Shown: positions 44,266 to 54,459 of the stretch, piece after piece
Numbering within the stretch: position 1 is the stretch's first letter
How the letters are laid out: each line of letters starts with the position of its first letter
NCBI RefSeq assembly: GCF_042678945.1
Contig: NZ_JBHTLM010000007.1
Span: 62,001 to 126,000 of the forward strand
DNA length: 64,000 bases
DNA from: Fontibacillus puldeungensis
GTDB lineage: Bacteria > Bacillota > Bacilli > Paenibacillales > Paenibacillaceae
Reading direction: 5' to 3'
The notes under the pieces: generated by a model
Told to the model about the DNA's origin: nothing
Database searches by the model: none
What the model saw: only the letters and a program-made list of their open reading frames with translations
Translations under genes and position numbers: made by a program

Positions 44266-46008
44266 TCACTGTGAAAGCGAAAATTGACTGTTATAAAGCT
44301 GCGCGTAGTGTCCTCCGGAGCGCAGAAGCTGCTCATGCGTACCGCTTTCCACGATGTTTCCGTTCATCATGTACAAAATAAGGTCCGCCTCCCGCACCGT
44401 TGAAAGCCGATGGGCAATCACGAAGCTCGTTCTTCCTTGAATCATGCGCTGAAATGCCTTCTGAATGCGTATTTCCGTCCGGGTATCAATGCTGCTGGTC
44501 GCTTCGTCCAAAATCAGCATCGGCGGGTCTACCAGCATCACGCGGGCGATCGTCAAAAGCTGCTTTTGTCCTTGGGAAAGGTTATCTCCGGATGCAGAAA
44601 TGAGCGTATCGTACCCGTTTGGCAGACGTTTGATGAAGCTGTGCGCATCGGCGGCTTTTGCAGCTGCGATGATTTCATCCTCCGTTGCTTCCGGCTTGCC
44701 GTAAGCGATATTGTCCCGGATCGTACCTGCAAACAACCAAGTATCCTGGAGCACCATACCGAAGCAGCGGCGTAAGCTATCCCGGGAAATGTCGTTGATA
44801 TCCGTCCCGTCGATCTTGATCGAACCGCTGTCTACATCATAAAAACGCATCAGCAGGTTCACCAGCGTTGTTTTGCCCGCTCCGGTATGGCCGACGATGG
44901 CGACCCGCATACCGGAATTCACCTGAAGGCTGAAATTCGAAATTAACGGCTTTCCAGGATTGTAAGAGAAGCTCACCTGATCAAAAACGATACTCCCCTT
45001 GCACTGCTGCCGCTCTATTGATTTCACCGCATCCGGGCTTTCCGGAGACAAATCCAGTATGTCAAAAATACGCTGGGCTGACACAACAGCTGCTTGCAAC
45101 TGTGTAAGTACCCCGGTGATCTCGTTAAATGGTTTCGCAAACTGATTTGTGTAAATCACAAATGCCGACAACCCGCCTATGGTGACGTGACCGCGAATGA
45201 TCGCAACGCACCCGATAATGGCGATGATCGAGAAGATCAGATTGTTCACCAAACGCGTGCTTGGGTTTGCGAGCGAGCCAAAAAACTGCGCTTTTACCCC
45301 TGCATGGTAAAGTCGATCGTTTTCCTCTGTAAACTTTTCATAAGAGCGGTCCTCAAATTGCAGCGCCTGGACTACCTTCTGGCCGCCGATCATTTCCTCT
45401 ACATATCCGTTTAGGTTGCCCAGCACCTTTGCCTGTTCCCTGAACAGCTTCTGGCTTTTCACGGTGATGAACCGGGCCGTCATATAAGCGGCGGGAGTCA
45501 GCAAAAGGACGACCAGCGTAAGCAACGGACTCGTATAGGTCATTAACGCAATCGCCCCGATCAAGGTAAGAATCCCGGTGAGCAGCGTGGAGAAGCCCTG
45601 CAGAAGCCCGTCCGATACCGCATCCATATCGTTCACGAAGCGGCTGATGCTGTCTCCGTGCGGATGATTGTCATGGAAGCTCAGAGGAAGCTTGTTTAGT
45701 TTTTCAAAAAGATCCTGCCTCATATCGTTAACCGATTGATACGCCATCTTGTTCGTCAATATGATCAGTAGCCAGTTGAACAAGCTTCCCGCTGCATAGA
45801 TGATGATCATAATCCCAAGCAATCCCAAAATGCTCTTAAAATCCACTTTTACGGGACCAACCATCAGATCGATCGCCTTGCCGATCAGCAGCGGTCCGAT
45901 AAGGCTCGCTCCTACGCTAAGAGCAGCGCTCAGCAGCGCTCCCCAAGATACCAGCCGATACTGTCCGGTATAGCGCAATAGACGATTCCATGTATTTTTG
46001 CGGCTCAT
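44266..46008 (-). CDS. ABC exporter half-transporter (second gene of pair)
   Basis: 580 residues: six-helix membrane domain (residues 1-320) fused to an ATPase with Walker A GHTGAGKTT, signature LSQGQ and Walker B MLILDEATSS. It overlaps the upstream exporter gene by 4 bases, the usual layout of heterodimeric multidrug/lipid exporters such as LmrCD or BmrCD. The signature LSQGQ differs slightly from LSGGQ of its partner. Substrate unknown. Confidence 0.92.
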   Translation of the reverse strand: MSRKNTWNRLLRYTGQYRLVSWGALLSAALSVGASLIGPLLIGKAIDLMVGPVKVDFKSILGLLGIMIIIYAAGSLFNWLLIILTNKMAYQSVNDMRQDLFEKLNKLPLSFHDNHPHGDSISRFVNDMDAVSDGLLQGFSTLLTGILTLIGAIALMTYTSPLLTLVVLLLTPAAYMTARFITVKSQKLFREQAKVLGNLNGYVEEMIGGQKVVQALQFEDRSYEKFTEENDRLYHAGVKAQFFGSLANPSTRLVNNLIFSIIAIIGCVAIIRGHVTIGGLSAFVIYTNQFAKPFNEITGVLTQLQAAVVSAQRIFDILDLSPESPDAVKSIERQQCKGSIVFDQVSFSYNPGKPLISNFSLQVNSGMRVAIVGHTGAGKTTLVNLLMRFYDVDSGSIKIDGTDINDISRDSLRRCFGMVLQDTWLFAGTIRDNIAYGKPEATEDEIIAAAKAADAHSFIKRLPNGYDTLISASGDNLSQGQKQLLTIARVMLVDPPMLILDEATSSIDTRTEIRIQKAFQRMIQGRTSFVIAHRLSTVREADLILYMMNGNIVESGTHEQLLRSGGHYAQLYNSQFSLSQ

Positions 46009-47783
46009 GAGCTCTTCACCTCGGATGTCGTTTGTGAGATATAAATTTCCTGGTAAACCTCGCAGCTGCCCAATAAATCATCATGCTTGCCGACACCGGC
46101 GATTTTTCCGTTTTCCAGCACGATAATCTGATCTGCCTGGCGAATCGTACTGACCCGCTGGGAAATGAGCAAAACCGTCATATCTCTGCTATGCTCCGCA
46201 ATTGACCGGCGCAGCGCCGCATCCGTTATAAAATCAAGCGCGCTTGCCGAGTCATCGAGGATCAGAATATCCGGATTTGTGATGAGCGCACGAGCGATCG
46301 TTAACCGCTGCTTCTGACCGCCTGACAGATTAGCCCCTCCTCTGGCTACCGAAGTGTTATAACCATCCGGCAGCCCGGCTATGAACTCATCGGCTTGTGC
46401 GATTTTGGCTGCCAGCCGTACCTCTTCATCCGAAGCTTCCTCGTTGCCGAAACGGATGTTTTCGGTAATCGTCCCGCTAAACAGGATCGCCTTCTGCGGA
46501 ACAATACCGATCTTGCGCCGCAGCTTGCGTAATGTGTAATTTTTTACATTGATGCCGTTAATGAGCACTTCTCCGGTCGTAACATCGTAAAACCGCGGAA
46601 GCAACTGGACGAACGTCGATTTTCCCGACCCTGTACTGCCAATGATGCCTACCGTTTCGCCTCGCTTGATTTCGACATTGATGTCTTCAAGCACCGTGTC
46701 CCCTGTCGTATTGTAGCCAAAGGACACATGACTAAAGCGAATCACCGGAACAGTTTGCTCTGCTGCCTGATCCTTTTCCTCGTTTGCGTCCCTGATGGCT
46801 GCCGGAACCGGGTCAACAATGGATGACGTAGCTTCCAGAACTTCATTAACCCGACCAGCGCAGGAGGAGGCTTTTGTAAACAAAATGATGAGGTTCGAAA
46901 CGACGATCAACGCCAGCAAAATTTGCGTGATGTAGTTAATGAAGGCGATGAGTTCGCCCTGCGAGAGCCTGCCTTCATCGATATGTATGCCGCCGAACCA
47001 AAGGATGGCGATAATCGCTCCGTTGAGCACCAAGAATGTAAGCGGGCTGAGCAGCGACGAGATTCGGCCAACGCGAATCGCCGTAGTGGCTAAATCCTCG
47101 GAAGCCTTGGCAAACCGTTCTTTTTCTCCCTTACGTTTGGCAAAGGCGCGGATGACCCGCACACCGGTCAGATTTTCACTGACGAGCTGAGCTATCCGGT
47201 CCAGCTTTTGCTGATAGGCACGGTACATCGGCGCGGATCTTGAAATAATGAAGTACAGGATCAAACCAAGGATCGGAGTCGCAGCCATCAACACTAAAGA
47301 CAGCCTAAAATCCAGAATCATCGACATAATTAAAGCACCGATACAAATAAATGGAGCGCGAATGACTAGCCGAATCAGCATCGCTACGGCGAGCTGAAGC
47401 TGATTGACATCGCTCGTAATTCGGTTGATTAATGAGGAGGTGCCGAAGTGGTCCAGCTCAGCATAGGAAAAGCCGGATATATGCTTATACAGCTTGTTGC
47501 GCAGGAGCGTCCCAAAGCCTTGAGAGGCTAAGGCAGCATAATACTGGCAGATCAGCGAGCTTCCATATCCCAGAATGGACATGAGAACCATAAGCAGCCC
47601 GATCCAAATGACATAAGAGGTGTCATGCTTCGCGACCCCGTGATTGATCATGAGCGCCAGCATCGTAGGCAGCAGAAGCTCCAAAATCGCCTCAAGCAGC
47701 TTGAAGATGGGGCCTAAAATACATTCCTTGCGAAAAGGCTTTAAATATGCTGTGAGTTTGTACAATCCAACCATCCCTATCAT
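46005..47783 (-). CDS. ABC exporter half-transporter (first gene of pair)
   Basis: 592 residues with a six-helix membrane domain and an ATPase having Walker A GSTGSGKST, signature NLSGGQKQ and Walker B ILILDDSASALD. The Asp in place of the Walker B catalytic Glu (ILDD) marks a degenerate ATP site, common in one half of heterodimeric exporters. The start is taken at 47783; the ribosome site is weak. It diverges from a LysR gene across an AT-rich region. Confidence 0.92.
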   Translation of the reverse strand: MIGMVGLYKLTAYLKPFRKECILGPIFKLLEAILELLLPTMLALMINHGVAKHDTSYVIWIGLLMVLMSILGYGSSLICQYYAALASQGFGTLLRNKLYKHISGFSYAELDHFGTSSLINRITSDVNQLQLAVAMLIRLVIRAPFICIGALIMSMILDFRLSLVLMAATPILGLILYFIISRSAPMYRAYQQKLDRIAQLVSENLTGVRVIRAFAKRKGEKERFAKASEDLATTAIRVGRISSLLSPLTFLVLNGAIIAILWFGGIHIDEGRLSQGELIAFINYITQILLALIVVSNLIILFTKASSCAGRVNEVLEATSSIVDPVPAAIRDANEEKDQAAEQTVPVIRFSHVSFGYNTTGDTVLEDINVEIKRGETVGIIGSTGSGKSTFVQLLPRFYDVTTGEVLINGINVKNYTLRKLRRKIGIVPQKAILFSGTITENIRFGNEEASDEEVRLAAKIAQADEFIAGLPDGYNTSVARGGANLSGGQKQRLTIARALITNPDILILDDSASALDFITDAALRRSIAEHSRDMTVLLISQRVSTIRQADQIIVLENGKIAGVGKHDDLLGSCEVYQEIYISQTTSEVKSS

Positions 47784-47842
47784 TCTCGTGTCATTGACAA
47801 TATTCTACTAACGATTATGATTATGACATACGCAAAACCATA

Positions 47843-47886
47843 TAAATAATATATTTTTTATATGTTATTTATATTTTTTACATATA
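47843..47886. promoter_or_regulatory. Divergent control region with direct repeats
   Basis: The 11-base sequence TATATTTTTTA occurs at 47850-47860 and 47870-47880, exactly 20 bases apart, within a very AT-rich spacer between the exporter and LysR genes. Two helical turns between repeats suit binding of a LysR-type dimer pair. Confidence 0.4.
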
Positions 47887-47907
47887 TCTAAAAGGTGGTA
47901 ATGACTT

Positions 47908-48774
47908 ATGGATATCCGGCAGCTTAAATACTTTTTAATGATCGCTGAAGAGGGGCAAATCACTTCGGCTGCGAAAAAGCTGCAAATGGCTCAGCCCCCA
48001 CTGAGTCAGCAGCTAAAACAGCTGGAGGAGGAACTAGGGGTGAAGCTTGTGGAGCGCGGTCCGCGAAGCGTACACCTCACCTCGGCCGGTGAAATCCTCA
48101 AAAACCGTGCGGAACAAATCGTGGAGCTGACGGAGTCTACCGTGAAGGAGATCGCCGATTTCGTCAAGGGCTGGCAAGGAACACTTTCGATTGGAACGGT
48201 ATCCTCGTCTGGGGCAACGCTGATGAAAGAGCGGCTGATCGAATTTTTCCGAGACCATCCGGGCGTGAGGTGCGAAATCCATGAAGGAAACACCTTTCAT
48301 ATTATCGACCTGCTTACTGCAGGAATTGTAGAGGTTGGAGTCGTTCGCACACCGTTCCATGCCGGAGCAAACATTGGCTGCCGATATGCGGATTGGGAGT
48401 CGATGGTGGCGGTGATGACTCATGAAAATGACTGGGCCGCAGCAAGTAGTCGCATTGAGCTCTCTGAACTCCGGGATAAGCCGCTGATCATTTACCGGCG
48501 GTTCGAGCAGCTGATTCAAGAAACTTGTATGAATCAAGGGTTTGAGCCGATTGTTTTTTGCAAAAATGATGATGCTCGCACAACCCTGCTATGGGCCGGC
48601 ACTGGCCTCGGCATCGGTATCGTTCCAAGGTCCGCCGTAGCCTTGGCTGATTGCTCCAATCTCGTTGTCAAAGAGATAAACTGCGACGACTTGCGGACCC
48701 GGATTGCAGCTATATGGAAGAAGGACAAATATATGTCCTCTCTAGCCGCTCGGTTTATTGAAAGTTTCAGCTAA
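47908..48774 (+). CDS. LysR-family transcriptional regulator
   Basis: 288 residues. The N-terminal helix-turn-helix reads MDIRQLKYFLMIAEEGQITSAAKKLQMAQPPLSQQLKQLEEELG, followed by the periplasmic-binding-like effector domain. AAAGGTGG stands 11 bases before the ATG. It is divergent from the exporter pair, which it probably controls, with direct repeats in the shared region. Confidence 0.92.
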   Translation: MDIRQLKYFLMIAEEGQITSAAKKLQMAQPPLSQQLKQLEEELGVKLVERGPRSVHLTSAGEILKNRAEQIVELTESTVKEIADFVKGWQGTLSIGTVSSSGATLMKERLIEFFRDHPGVRCEIHEGNTFHIIDLLTAGIVEVGVVRTPFHAGANIGCRYADWESMVAVMTHENDWAAASSRIELSELRDKPLIIYRRFEQLIQETCMNQGFEPIVFCKNDDARTTLLWAGTGLGIGIVPRSAVALADCSNLVVKEINCDDLRTRIAAIWKKDKYMSSLAARFIESFS

Positions 48775-48913
48775 CAGTTAGGTTGCGGATGGTAGTTGCC
48801 GCTCTTCAGCTTATTTTGGATTACGACTCGGTGCGATGGAAGCTGAGGATGCCCGAATAAAACCCCCAGCTCCAGCAACTATAATGTACTGGGGTCGGGT
48901 ACAGGGAAAGCGA

Positions 48914-49840
48914 CTAACTGTTTTGATAAATACAGTACCCGTTGTACCCGCTTTTTCCTTCACCTTTTACTTTGTACAGAGCCAGGTCCGCACGTTTGAT
49001 GAGCATGGATAACGACTCGCTGTGGTCAGGATACATCGAAGCACCGATGCTGGCTGTCACTTGGTGCGCCCCTTTTGCCAGCTCAAACGGGAGCTCAAGC
49101 GCTGCCATAATATGTTCGATCAACTGAATGATGTCGGCCTCGCTCTCCACCTGATTCATGAGAATCGCAAATTCATCCCCGCTCAGTCTGCCGATGAAAT
49201 CATGGTCTCTTTTGCATTGCAGGAGCCGTTTGGAAAACTCCTGAAGCACTACATCCCCCATATCATGGCCCAAATGATCATTGATCCATTTAAACTGGTT
49301 CAAATCCAAAATAAGAATCGCCAGCCTAATGTTCCTTCCAGACGCAAGCTCCAAGGCACTTTCACAAAGCTGCATAAACTTTCGACGATTGTACAGTCCG
49401 GTCAAATAATCGTGGAACGCCATATATTGCAGCTTCTTCTCATATTCTTTCCTCTCACTGATATCCCGGCTGATAAGAACGATGCCTTGGATCGATGCAT
49501 TCTCATCCATGATCGGAGAACAGGAAGCCTCCACCCAAATCCAATGTCCGCGTTGATGCTGTTTTCTGAGTTGTACCGTCACGGGCTTATTCCTTTGCAT
49601 GACCACTTCAAGAGCATACACAAGCTTGGATAAATCCTCGGGGAACACGGAATCAAAAGCGCTTTCTCCCATGTATTCTCTGGCTTCACGACCATAAACC
49701 CCGCGATGCGACGGGGAAGCATATCTGATCTTTCCCTGCAAATCCAGTACTTTGATCGTATCCAGCGAATTCTCGACGATTTGCCTGAATGGCTCATCGC
49801 ATCCAATCCTATCTACATTTTCTAACATAGGGCTCATCAT
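48914..49840 (-). CDS. PAS-GGDEF diguanylate cyclase
   Basis: 308 residues from the ATG at 49840 (AAGGAGA 6 bases upstream). A TTG at 49879 overlapping the cheY stop is less likely. A PAS domain (IVENSLDTIKVLDLQGKIRY...) with PAC motif (GIVLISRDISERKEYEKKL) is followed by GGDEF. The active motif is SGDEF, with an inhibitory I-site RxxD (RDHD) exactly five residues before it. It should make c-di-GMP and be product-controlled. It is transcribed just after a cheY gene. Confidence 0.92.
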   Translation of the reverse strand: MMSPMLENVDRIGCDEPFRQIVENSLDTIKVLDLQGKIRYASPSHRGVYGREAREYMGESAFDSVFPEDLSKLVYALEVVMQRNKPVTVQLRKQHQRGHWIWVEASCSPIMDENASIQGIVLISRDISERKEYEKKLQYMAFHDYLTGLYNRRKFMQLCESALELASGRNIRLAILILDLNQFKWINDHLGHDMGDVVLQEFSKRLLQCKRDHDFIGRLSGDEFAILMNQVESEADIIQLIEHIMAALELPFELAKGAHQVTASIGASMYPDHSESLSMLIKRADLALYKVKGEGKSGYNGYCIYQNS

Positions 49841-49875
49841 CTGACTCTCCTTGCTGCCTGCTCGTATATTTTTTA

Positions 49876-50250
49876 TCAAGTTGCTGCGGCTTTCCCGATC
49901 ACTTTTTTAACAGAATGAAGCACCCGTTCAGCTTGATACGGTTTATCGACAAAGTCCATAGCGCCAGCCTGAATCGCCTCAATGACCATACCCTGCTGTC
50001 CTAACACAGAACACATCACGATCTTAGCTTTGGGGTCCCGATTTTTGATCCGTTTCAACGCTTCAATGCCGTCCATTTCAGGCATGGTTATATCCATTGT
50101 AACGAGGTCAGGTACTAAACGGTCATATTGCTCGATGGCTTGTTTCCCGTTCACAGCTTCTCCGATCACTTCATGACCGCCTTTGGTAAGAATATCTTTT
50201 AACACCGTACGCATAAAAGCCGCATCGTCTACAATTAATATCTTCGCCAC
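49876..50250 (-). CDS. cheY: CheY-type single-domain response regulator
   Basis: 124-residue receiver with D8/D9, phosphoacceptor Asp53 (VTMDITMPEMDG), Ser/Thr in CSVLGQ and Lys in VDKPYQ. It has no output domain, as in CheY. It lies between cheW and the GGDEF gene, so it may link chemotaxis with c-di-GMP. There are no flagellar genes nearby. The cheY symbol rests on fold and context. Confidence 0.85.
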   Translation of the reverse strand: MAKILIVDDAAFMRTVLKDILTKGGHEVIGEAVNGKQAIEQYDRLVPDLVTMDITMPEMDGIEALKRIKNRDPKAKIVMCSVLGQQGMVIEAIQAGAMDFVDKPYQAERVLHSVKKVIGKAAAT

Positions 50251-50305
50251 GTTCTAACCGCCTTTCCCTATCGCTAAATAATCACGGTTGCTTCCTTGAG
50301 TTTTC

Positions 50306-50734
50306 TCATCTTACTATGTCTAGAATATGATTCAGCTTCAAAATTCCTACAATCGTATCATCGAGGAGGCCAAGCGCATATAGATTGACGCCATATCCGC
50401 CTCTTGCATGATTCGGGAAGGGTTGAATATCGGAAAAGGTTGTCACCTTATCTACCCGGTCCACGATCACACCTATGTTTTCCTCTTTATAGGGAACGAT
50501 GACAATTCTCGTAAGCTTGGTATATGAGCTCTCTTCCATCCCGAGAACTCTGCTTAAGCTAATGACCGGAACAACGGCCTCTCTCAAGCTGATGACCCCT
50601 TTGACAAAGACCCCCGCATTCGGTATGCTGCTGATCTCTGGCATCTTGATAATTTCAAGGACTTCCGAAATATGAATGGCATACTTCTCCTGCCCCAAAT
50701 CAAATTGAATATACTGTTCTCGACCGGAAACCAA
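50306..50734 (-). CDS. cheW: CheW chemotaxis coupling protein
   Basis: 142 residues of the CheW fold (YIQFDLGQEKYAIHISEVLEI, PNAGVFVKGVISLREAVVPVISL, VIVPYKEENIGVIVDRVDKV). It couples chemoreceptors to CheA. I prefer the TTG at 50734 because AAGGAAGGTGA lies 5 bases upstream; a GTG at 50743 is too close to this site. It is encoded between the receptor gene and cheY. Confidence 0.9.
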   Translation of the reverse strand: MVSGREQYIQFDLGQEKYAIHISEVLEIIKMPEISSIPNAGVFVKGVISLREAVVPVISLSRVLGMEESSYTKLTRIVIVPYKEENIGVIVDRVDKVTTFSDIQPFPNHARGGYGVNLYALGLLDDTIVGILKLNHILDIVR

Positions 50735-50777
50735 GTAAATCACCTTCCTTCAACAGCCTCATGGGTATCCTTCAGTA

Positions 50778-52658
50778 CTAGTTCAATTTAAAGAAAGAAA
50801 CGGATTCATGCAGATCTTCGGCGATTTTGGCCAAAGATTGTGTCGTAGAAGCCGTTTGCTCCGACGCCGCAGCCGCTTCTTCGCTGGCAGCCGAAATCGA
50901 CTCAATGCTGAGCAATACCTCTTTGGATTGAGCGGACTGTTCTTCACTGGCGGCAGCAATCTCATTGACCTTTTGCGCCGAAAGATTGACCATTTGAACG
51001 ATATTATCAAACGCTTCCCGGATTCTGGACGTTTTCTCTACCGCTTCGGACACCGATTTTACGCTAAGTCCCGTATTGTTCTGCATCCCTTTGATAATCG
51101 CCGTAATTTGTTTGGTAGCTTCGCCGCTACGCTCGGCCAGTTTTCTAACCTCATCGGCTACAACCGCAAAACCGCGTCCCTGATCGCCCGCTCTGGCAGC
51201 TTCGATCGCTGCGTTCAACGCCAGCAAATTCGTTTGCTCTGCGATATCGTCAATCACCTCGATAATGTCTCCAATTTGATTGGAGTCCATTTCAAGCTGT
51301 GCCATTTGATCATTTACGGTAGTCATCCCTTCAATCGAGTCGGACACTACTTTTCCGCCGTCCTGAGCAATTTGCTCTGTCCGGTTGCTCAACTCCGAGG
51401 CTTCTTCCGCATCTTCCGCAACCGACTCAATAGCAAGCGAGAGTTCTTTGACCAGATGATTTATCGTTTGTGCAGAATGAGCCTGATCCGTGCTGCCGCT
51501 GGCAATTTCCTCAGTACTCGCTGAAATTTGCTGTGCGGCCGCCGCTACTTGCTGGGAGGCTGCGAAAATTTTATGCATCAGTTCCCGCAAATCGCTCGTC
51601 ATTTTTTGCAGATTAAACCAGAGAGCACCAATCTCATCTTTTCTCTTGATCTTCACATCGAATTCGGACAAATCCCCTTTAGCCACTCGCTTCAGTTCCT
51701 CAGTCACTCCCATAATCGGCTTGGAAATCGTCCCGCTTATGTACAGGGAGAGAAACAAAATGAGAATCGCTGCAATCCCCATCACGATGATCGAACCCGT
51801 TTGGACCGATTTTGCGCTTTCCAGGACAGCAGTCATCGGGACACTGAAATATAGGCCGTAACCCGTTTTCGGAATCGGCGAGTAGGCCAGCAGATACTCT
51901 TTACCTTTTTGCGAGTAAGTACCTGTGCCGGACTCCTTACTTCCTTTTTGAAGCAGCTCTGTCAACGTGGTATCAAAATTTGCTTCATTCACCGATTTTC
52001 CGATAAGTGATTGATCCGGCACGGCCTGCAGCAAATGGTTCTCGTCCACGAGGACTACTTCCGTATCTGTCGATTGATTTTGGTCCGCTTGTTTATTTGT
52101 CAAAAATGCGTCCACCAGCGCTTCAAAATTCACCGAGGCATAGAGTAGACCAATGACTTTGCCATTCCCCGCTTTTACGGGAGAGGCCATAACGATAATC
52201 CGCTTCCCGGTGGTTAAGGAGGTCAGCACTTCGGAGACGGAAGCCTCCCCTTTCATCCCTTTCTGAAAATATAAGCGCTCGCCAAGATTAATTCCTGTAG
52301 AACCTTCATCCGAAGATGCCGTAACGATTCCACTTGGCTTTGCGAAGCCGATATCTTCATAAACACTGGATTGCTTCTGAATCTGTATCAAGTAAGGGGT
52401 AATACGAGCAGGGCTTGCAGATTGCAAAATTTCAGTGACGGACGCAAGCTGAATCTCGGCCATCCGACGATCCAACCACTCATTCATGCCCTGTGCCTTA
52501 CTGCTGACCAAGCTTTGCATTGACTCTTTTTCATTTTCGATCAATTTTTGGGAGCTCAAACTATAACTGAAAACTGAAGAAGCGATGAGCGGAACAAGAG
52601 AAACGACTAAAAACCAAATTGTAATTTTTGTACGAATGCTCTTGAATAATTTCCCCAT
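50778..52658 (-). CDS. Methyl-accepting chemotaxis protein
   Basis: 626 residues from the ATG at 52658 (GGAGG 8 bases upstream). Order: membrane segment (about 8-28), extracellular dCache domain, second membrane segment (about 287-310), HAMP (KPIMGVTEELKRVAKGDLSEF), and the signalling domain with the conserved hairpin (EQTNLLALNAAIEAARAGD, GFAVVADEVRKLAERS). It is directly followed by cheW. The ligand is unknown; dCache domains often bind amino acids or organic acids. Confidence 0.93.
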   Translation of the reverse strand: MGKLFKSIRTKITIWFLVVSLVPLIASSVFSYSLSSQKLIENEKESMQSLVSSKAQGMNEWLDRRMAEIQLASVTEILQSASPARITPYLIQIQKQSSVYEDIGFAKPSGIVTASSDEGSTGINLGERLYFQKGMKGEASVSEVLTSLTTGKRIIVMASPVKAGNGKVIGLLYASVNFEALVDAFLTNKQADQNQSTDTEVVLVDENHLLQAVPDQSLIGKSVNEANFDTTLTELLQKGSKESGTGTYSQKGKEYLLAYSPIPKTGYGLYFSVPMTAVLESAKSVQTGSIIVMGIAAILILFLSLYISGTISKPIMGVTEELKRVAKGDLSEFDVKIKRKDEIGALWFNLQKMTSDLRELMHKIFAASQQVAAAAQQISASTEEIASGSTDQAHSAQTINHLVKELSLAIESVAEDAEEASELSNRTEQIAQDGGKVVSDSIEGMTTVNDQMAQLEMDSNQIGDIIEVIDDIAEQTNLLALNAAIEAARAGDQGRGFAVVADEVRKLAERSGEATKQITAIIKGMQNNTGLSVKSVSEAVEKTSRIREAFDNIVQMVNLSAQKVNEIAAASEEQSAQSKEVLLSIESISAASEEAAAASEQTASTTQSLAKIAEDLHESVSFFKLN

Positions 52659-52881
52659 AACAAATACCTCCATTTATGTATGAAATAAATTAGCAAAGAA
52701 AAAATCGCAATTATATTTGCGATTATCTCGTCTCACTTATTTATTATCAATCGGGGAAATCCTTTACTCGGCTTATTAGAAGGTTTGTATTTAGGGGAAT
52801 ATCCCTAGGAAAATAGTCTTATCATTCTACGAAAAAGCATGATTATTGCAGGACGTTTTAACGAGAGGGCAGGTCTCGGGG

Positions 52882-54459
52882 TCATTCTTCAGAAATAGGG
52901 ATGATTATGTCGATTTTTGTCCCCAAACCGAGCTCTGAGTCAATATTAAAAGTGCCATTCAGGAGAATTACCCGCTCCTTCATGCCGTACAAGCCGAAGC
53001 CTAATCCGTTCACGCCCAATGATTTCTCAGAAATATTGAATCCGACTCCAAAGTCCTGAATGATTATTTCCAGCGCCTGCTCGCGCTCGCGCAACACAAT
53101 AATGATTTCATCGCTCTTAGAGTATTTCCCGGCATTAAGCAGTGCCTCCTGAAAAACCCGATAGACGGCGGTTTCAATCTCCGGAGGATAACGTCTGCGG
53201 TTTGTATTTTCATCAAAATGTACAGCCATGCGCCATTTGGTTTCAAAGGTGGATATGTAAGTTTTGATGGCGGGAATCAAGCCATACTTTTCCAAAGCGG
53301 TCGGTCTCAATTCATTTATAATCGTCTTCAGTTCATAAATGGCCTGAGTTGTTGATGCTTCCACGTTCATCAAATACTTCTGCATTTTCGTATCACTGAA
53401 CTCCTGGTCTCTGTTCACTAACCTTAACGCCACAATGACACTATAGAGCACTTGTCCAATTCCATCATGTAAATCCCTGGAAATTCTTTTTCTCTCCTCT
53501 TCCTGCGCGTGCAGTACTTTATAGTTGGTCAGCTTGATCAATCGCGATTCGCTCTCTGAGAGCTGGCGAAGATATTGCTTGGATTTTATATTGATCGAAG
53601 GCTGTGATCCATCGTGTTCCATTCTGTTTTTAAGTTGATCTACCATCTGGTTAAAGCTGTCCGCCAATACGCTAAACTCGTCCTGCAGTCTGAAATGGAT
53701 ATTTTGCTTTAAATTGCCGCGACTCACTTCATTTAGAGCACTGCTGATTTTATCCAGCTTATAAATCAATCTTCGGCAGAACAGAACAATGAGCGTGAAG
53801 GCCGCAAGAAACAACCCTCCCATTACCCATAAAAAGGTAGATTTCATGGAATCAAGTCTTTGCTTGTAGATCATCCCTTCCCTGCCGCCGGCTCCGACAA
53901 TCCAATCCCAAGGCGCATAGTACTCCTCATAAGCTATGGAAGTATATGCCGGCTCCCCAGGTCTCTCAAAATTTTCACGAAACACATGCCCCCACTTTGC
54001 CGGATTGGTCCATGTGTCTCTGACAATATATTTTCCTTCAATGTTCATATTCCACAAATTTCGGCCCTCATAATTAGATGGGTGCATCTCCATCGTTCCA
54101 TCTGGACGAATGGCCCACACGTACATGTATTCACTGCTGGACATTTTCGATTTGGCGAGGTCTCGCGAGCCGTCAGGATTTTTGGGGCCAAGCAGGTAGA
54201 CTTTCACCATTTCCTGGGCCTCTTCAAGTTTCATATCTCCGGCTTCGACTCTTTGATTCATTGCATCAAGGAAGCCGATGGTTTCCTTCAGCTTATGCTC
54301 CAGCATCTCCTCTCCAAAATTTAGCACCTGGCGTTTCGCGATCTCATAAGAAATTGAATAGATAGCCAGCATCGCAATGGTTAAGATAAGCAAAGTAATG
54401 ATAAGAAACTGTGCAGTAATATTCAACTTTTTGATCGGCTTGAGTACAGAACATCTCAC
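52882..54459 (-). CDS. NarL-partner sensor histidine kinase (HisKA_3) with Cache domain
   Basis: 525 residues, GTG start at 54459 overlapping the stop of the response regulator gene (GTGA). A membrane segment at about 12-35 is followed by a single Cache domain (YMYVWAIRPDGTMEMHPSN, WDWIVGAGGREGMIY-like), a second membrane segment near 205-228, HAMP, the phosphoacceptor His in SRDLHDGIGQVLYS and an ATPase (DFGVGFN, GLGFGLYGMKERV). Membrane topology suggests an external signal. Confidence 0.92.
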   Translation of the reverse strand: MRCSVLKPIKKLNITAQFLIITLLILTIAMLAIYSISYEIAKRQVLNFGEEMLEHKLKETIGFLDAMNQRVEAGDMKLEEAQEMVKVYLLGPKNPDGSRDLAKSKMSSSEYMYVWAIRPDGTMEMHPSNYEGRNLWNMNIEGKYIVRDTWTNPAKWGHVFRENFERPGEPAYTSIAYEEYYAPWDWIVGAGGREGMIYKQRLDSMKSTFLWVMGGLFLAAFTLIVLFCRRLIYKLDKISSALNEVSRGNLKQNIHFRLQDEFSVLADSFNQMVDQLKNRMEHDGSQPSINIKSKQYLRQLSESESRLIKLTNYKVLHAQEEERKRISRDLHDGIGQVLYSVIVALRLVNRDQEFSDTKMQKYLMNVEASTTQAIYELKTIINELRPTALEKYGLIPAIKTYISTFETKWRMAVHFDENTNRRRYPPEIETAVYRVFQEALLNAGKYSKSDEIIIVLREREQALEIIIQDFGVGFNISEKSLGVNGLGFGLYGMKERVILLNGTFNIDSELGLGTKIDIIIPISEE

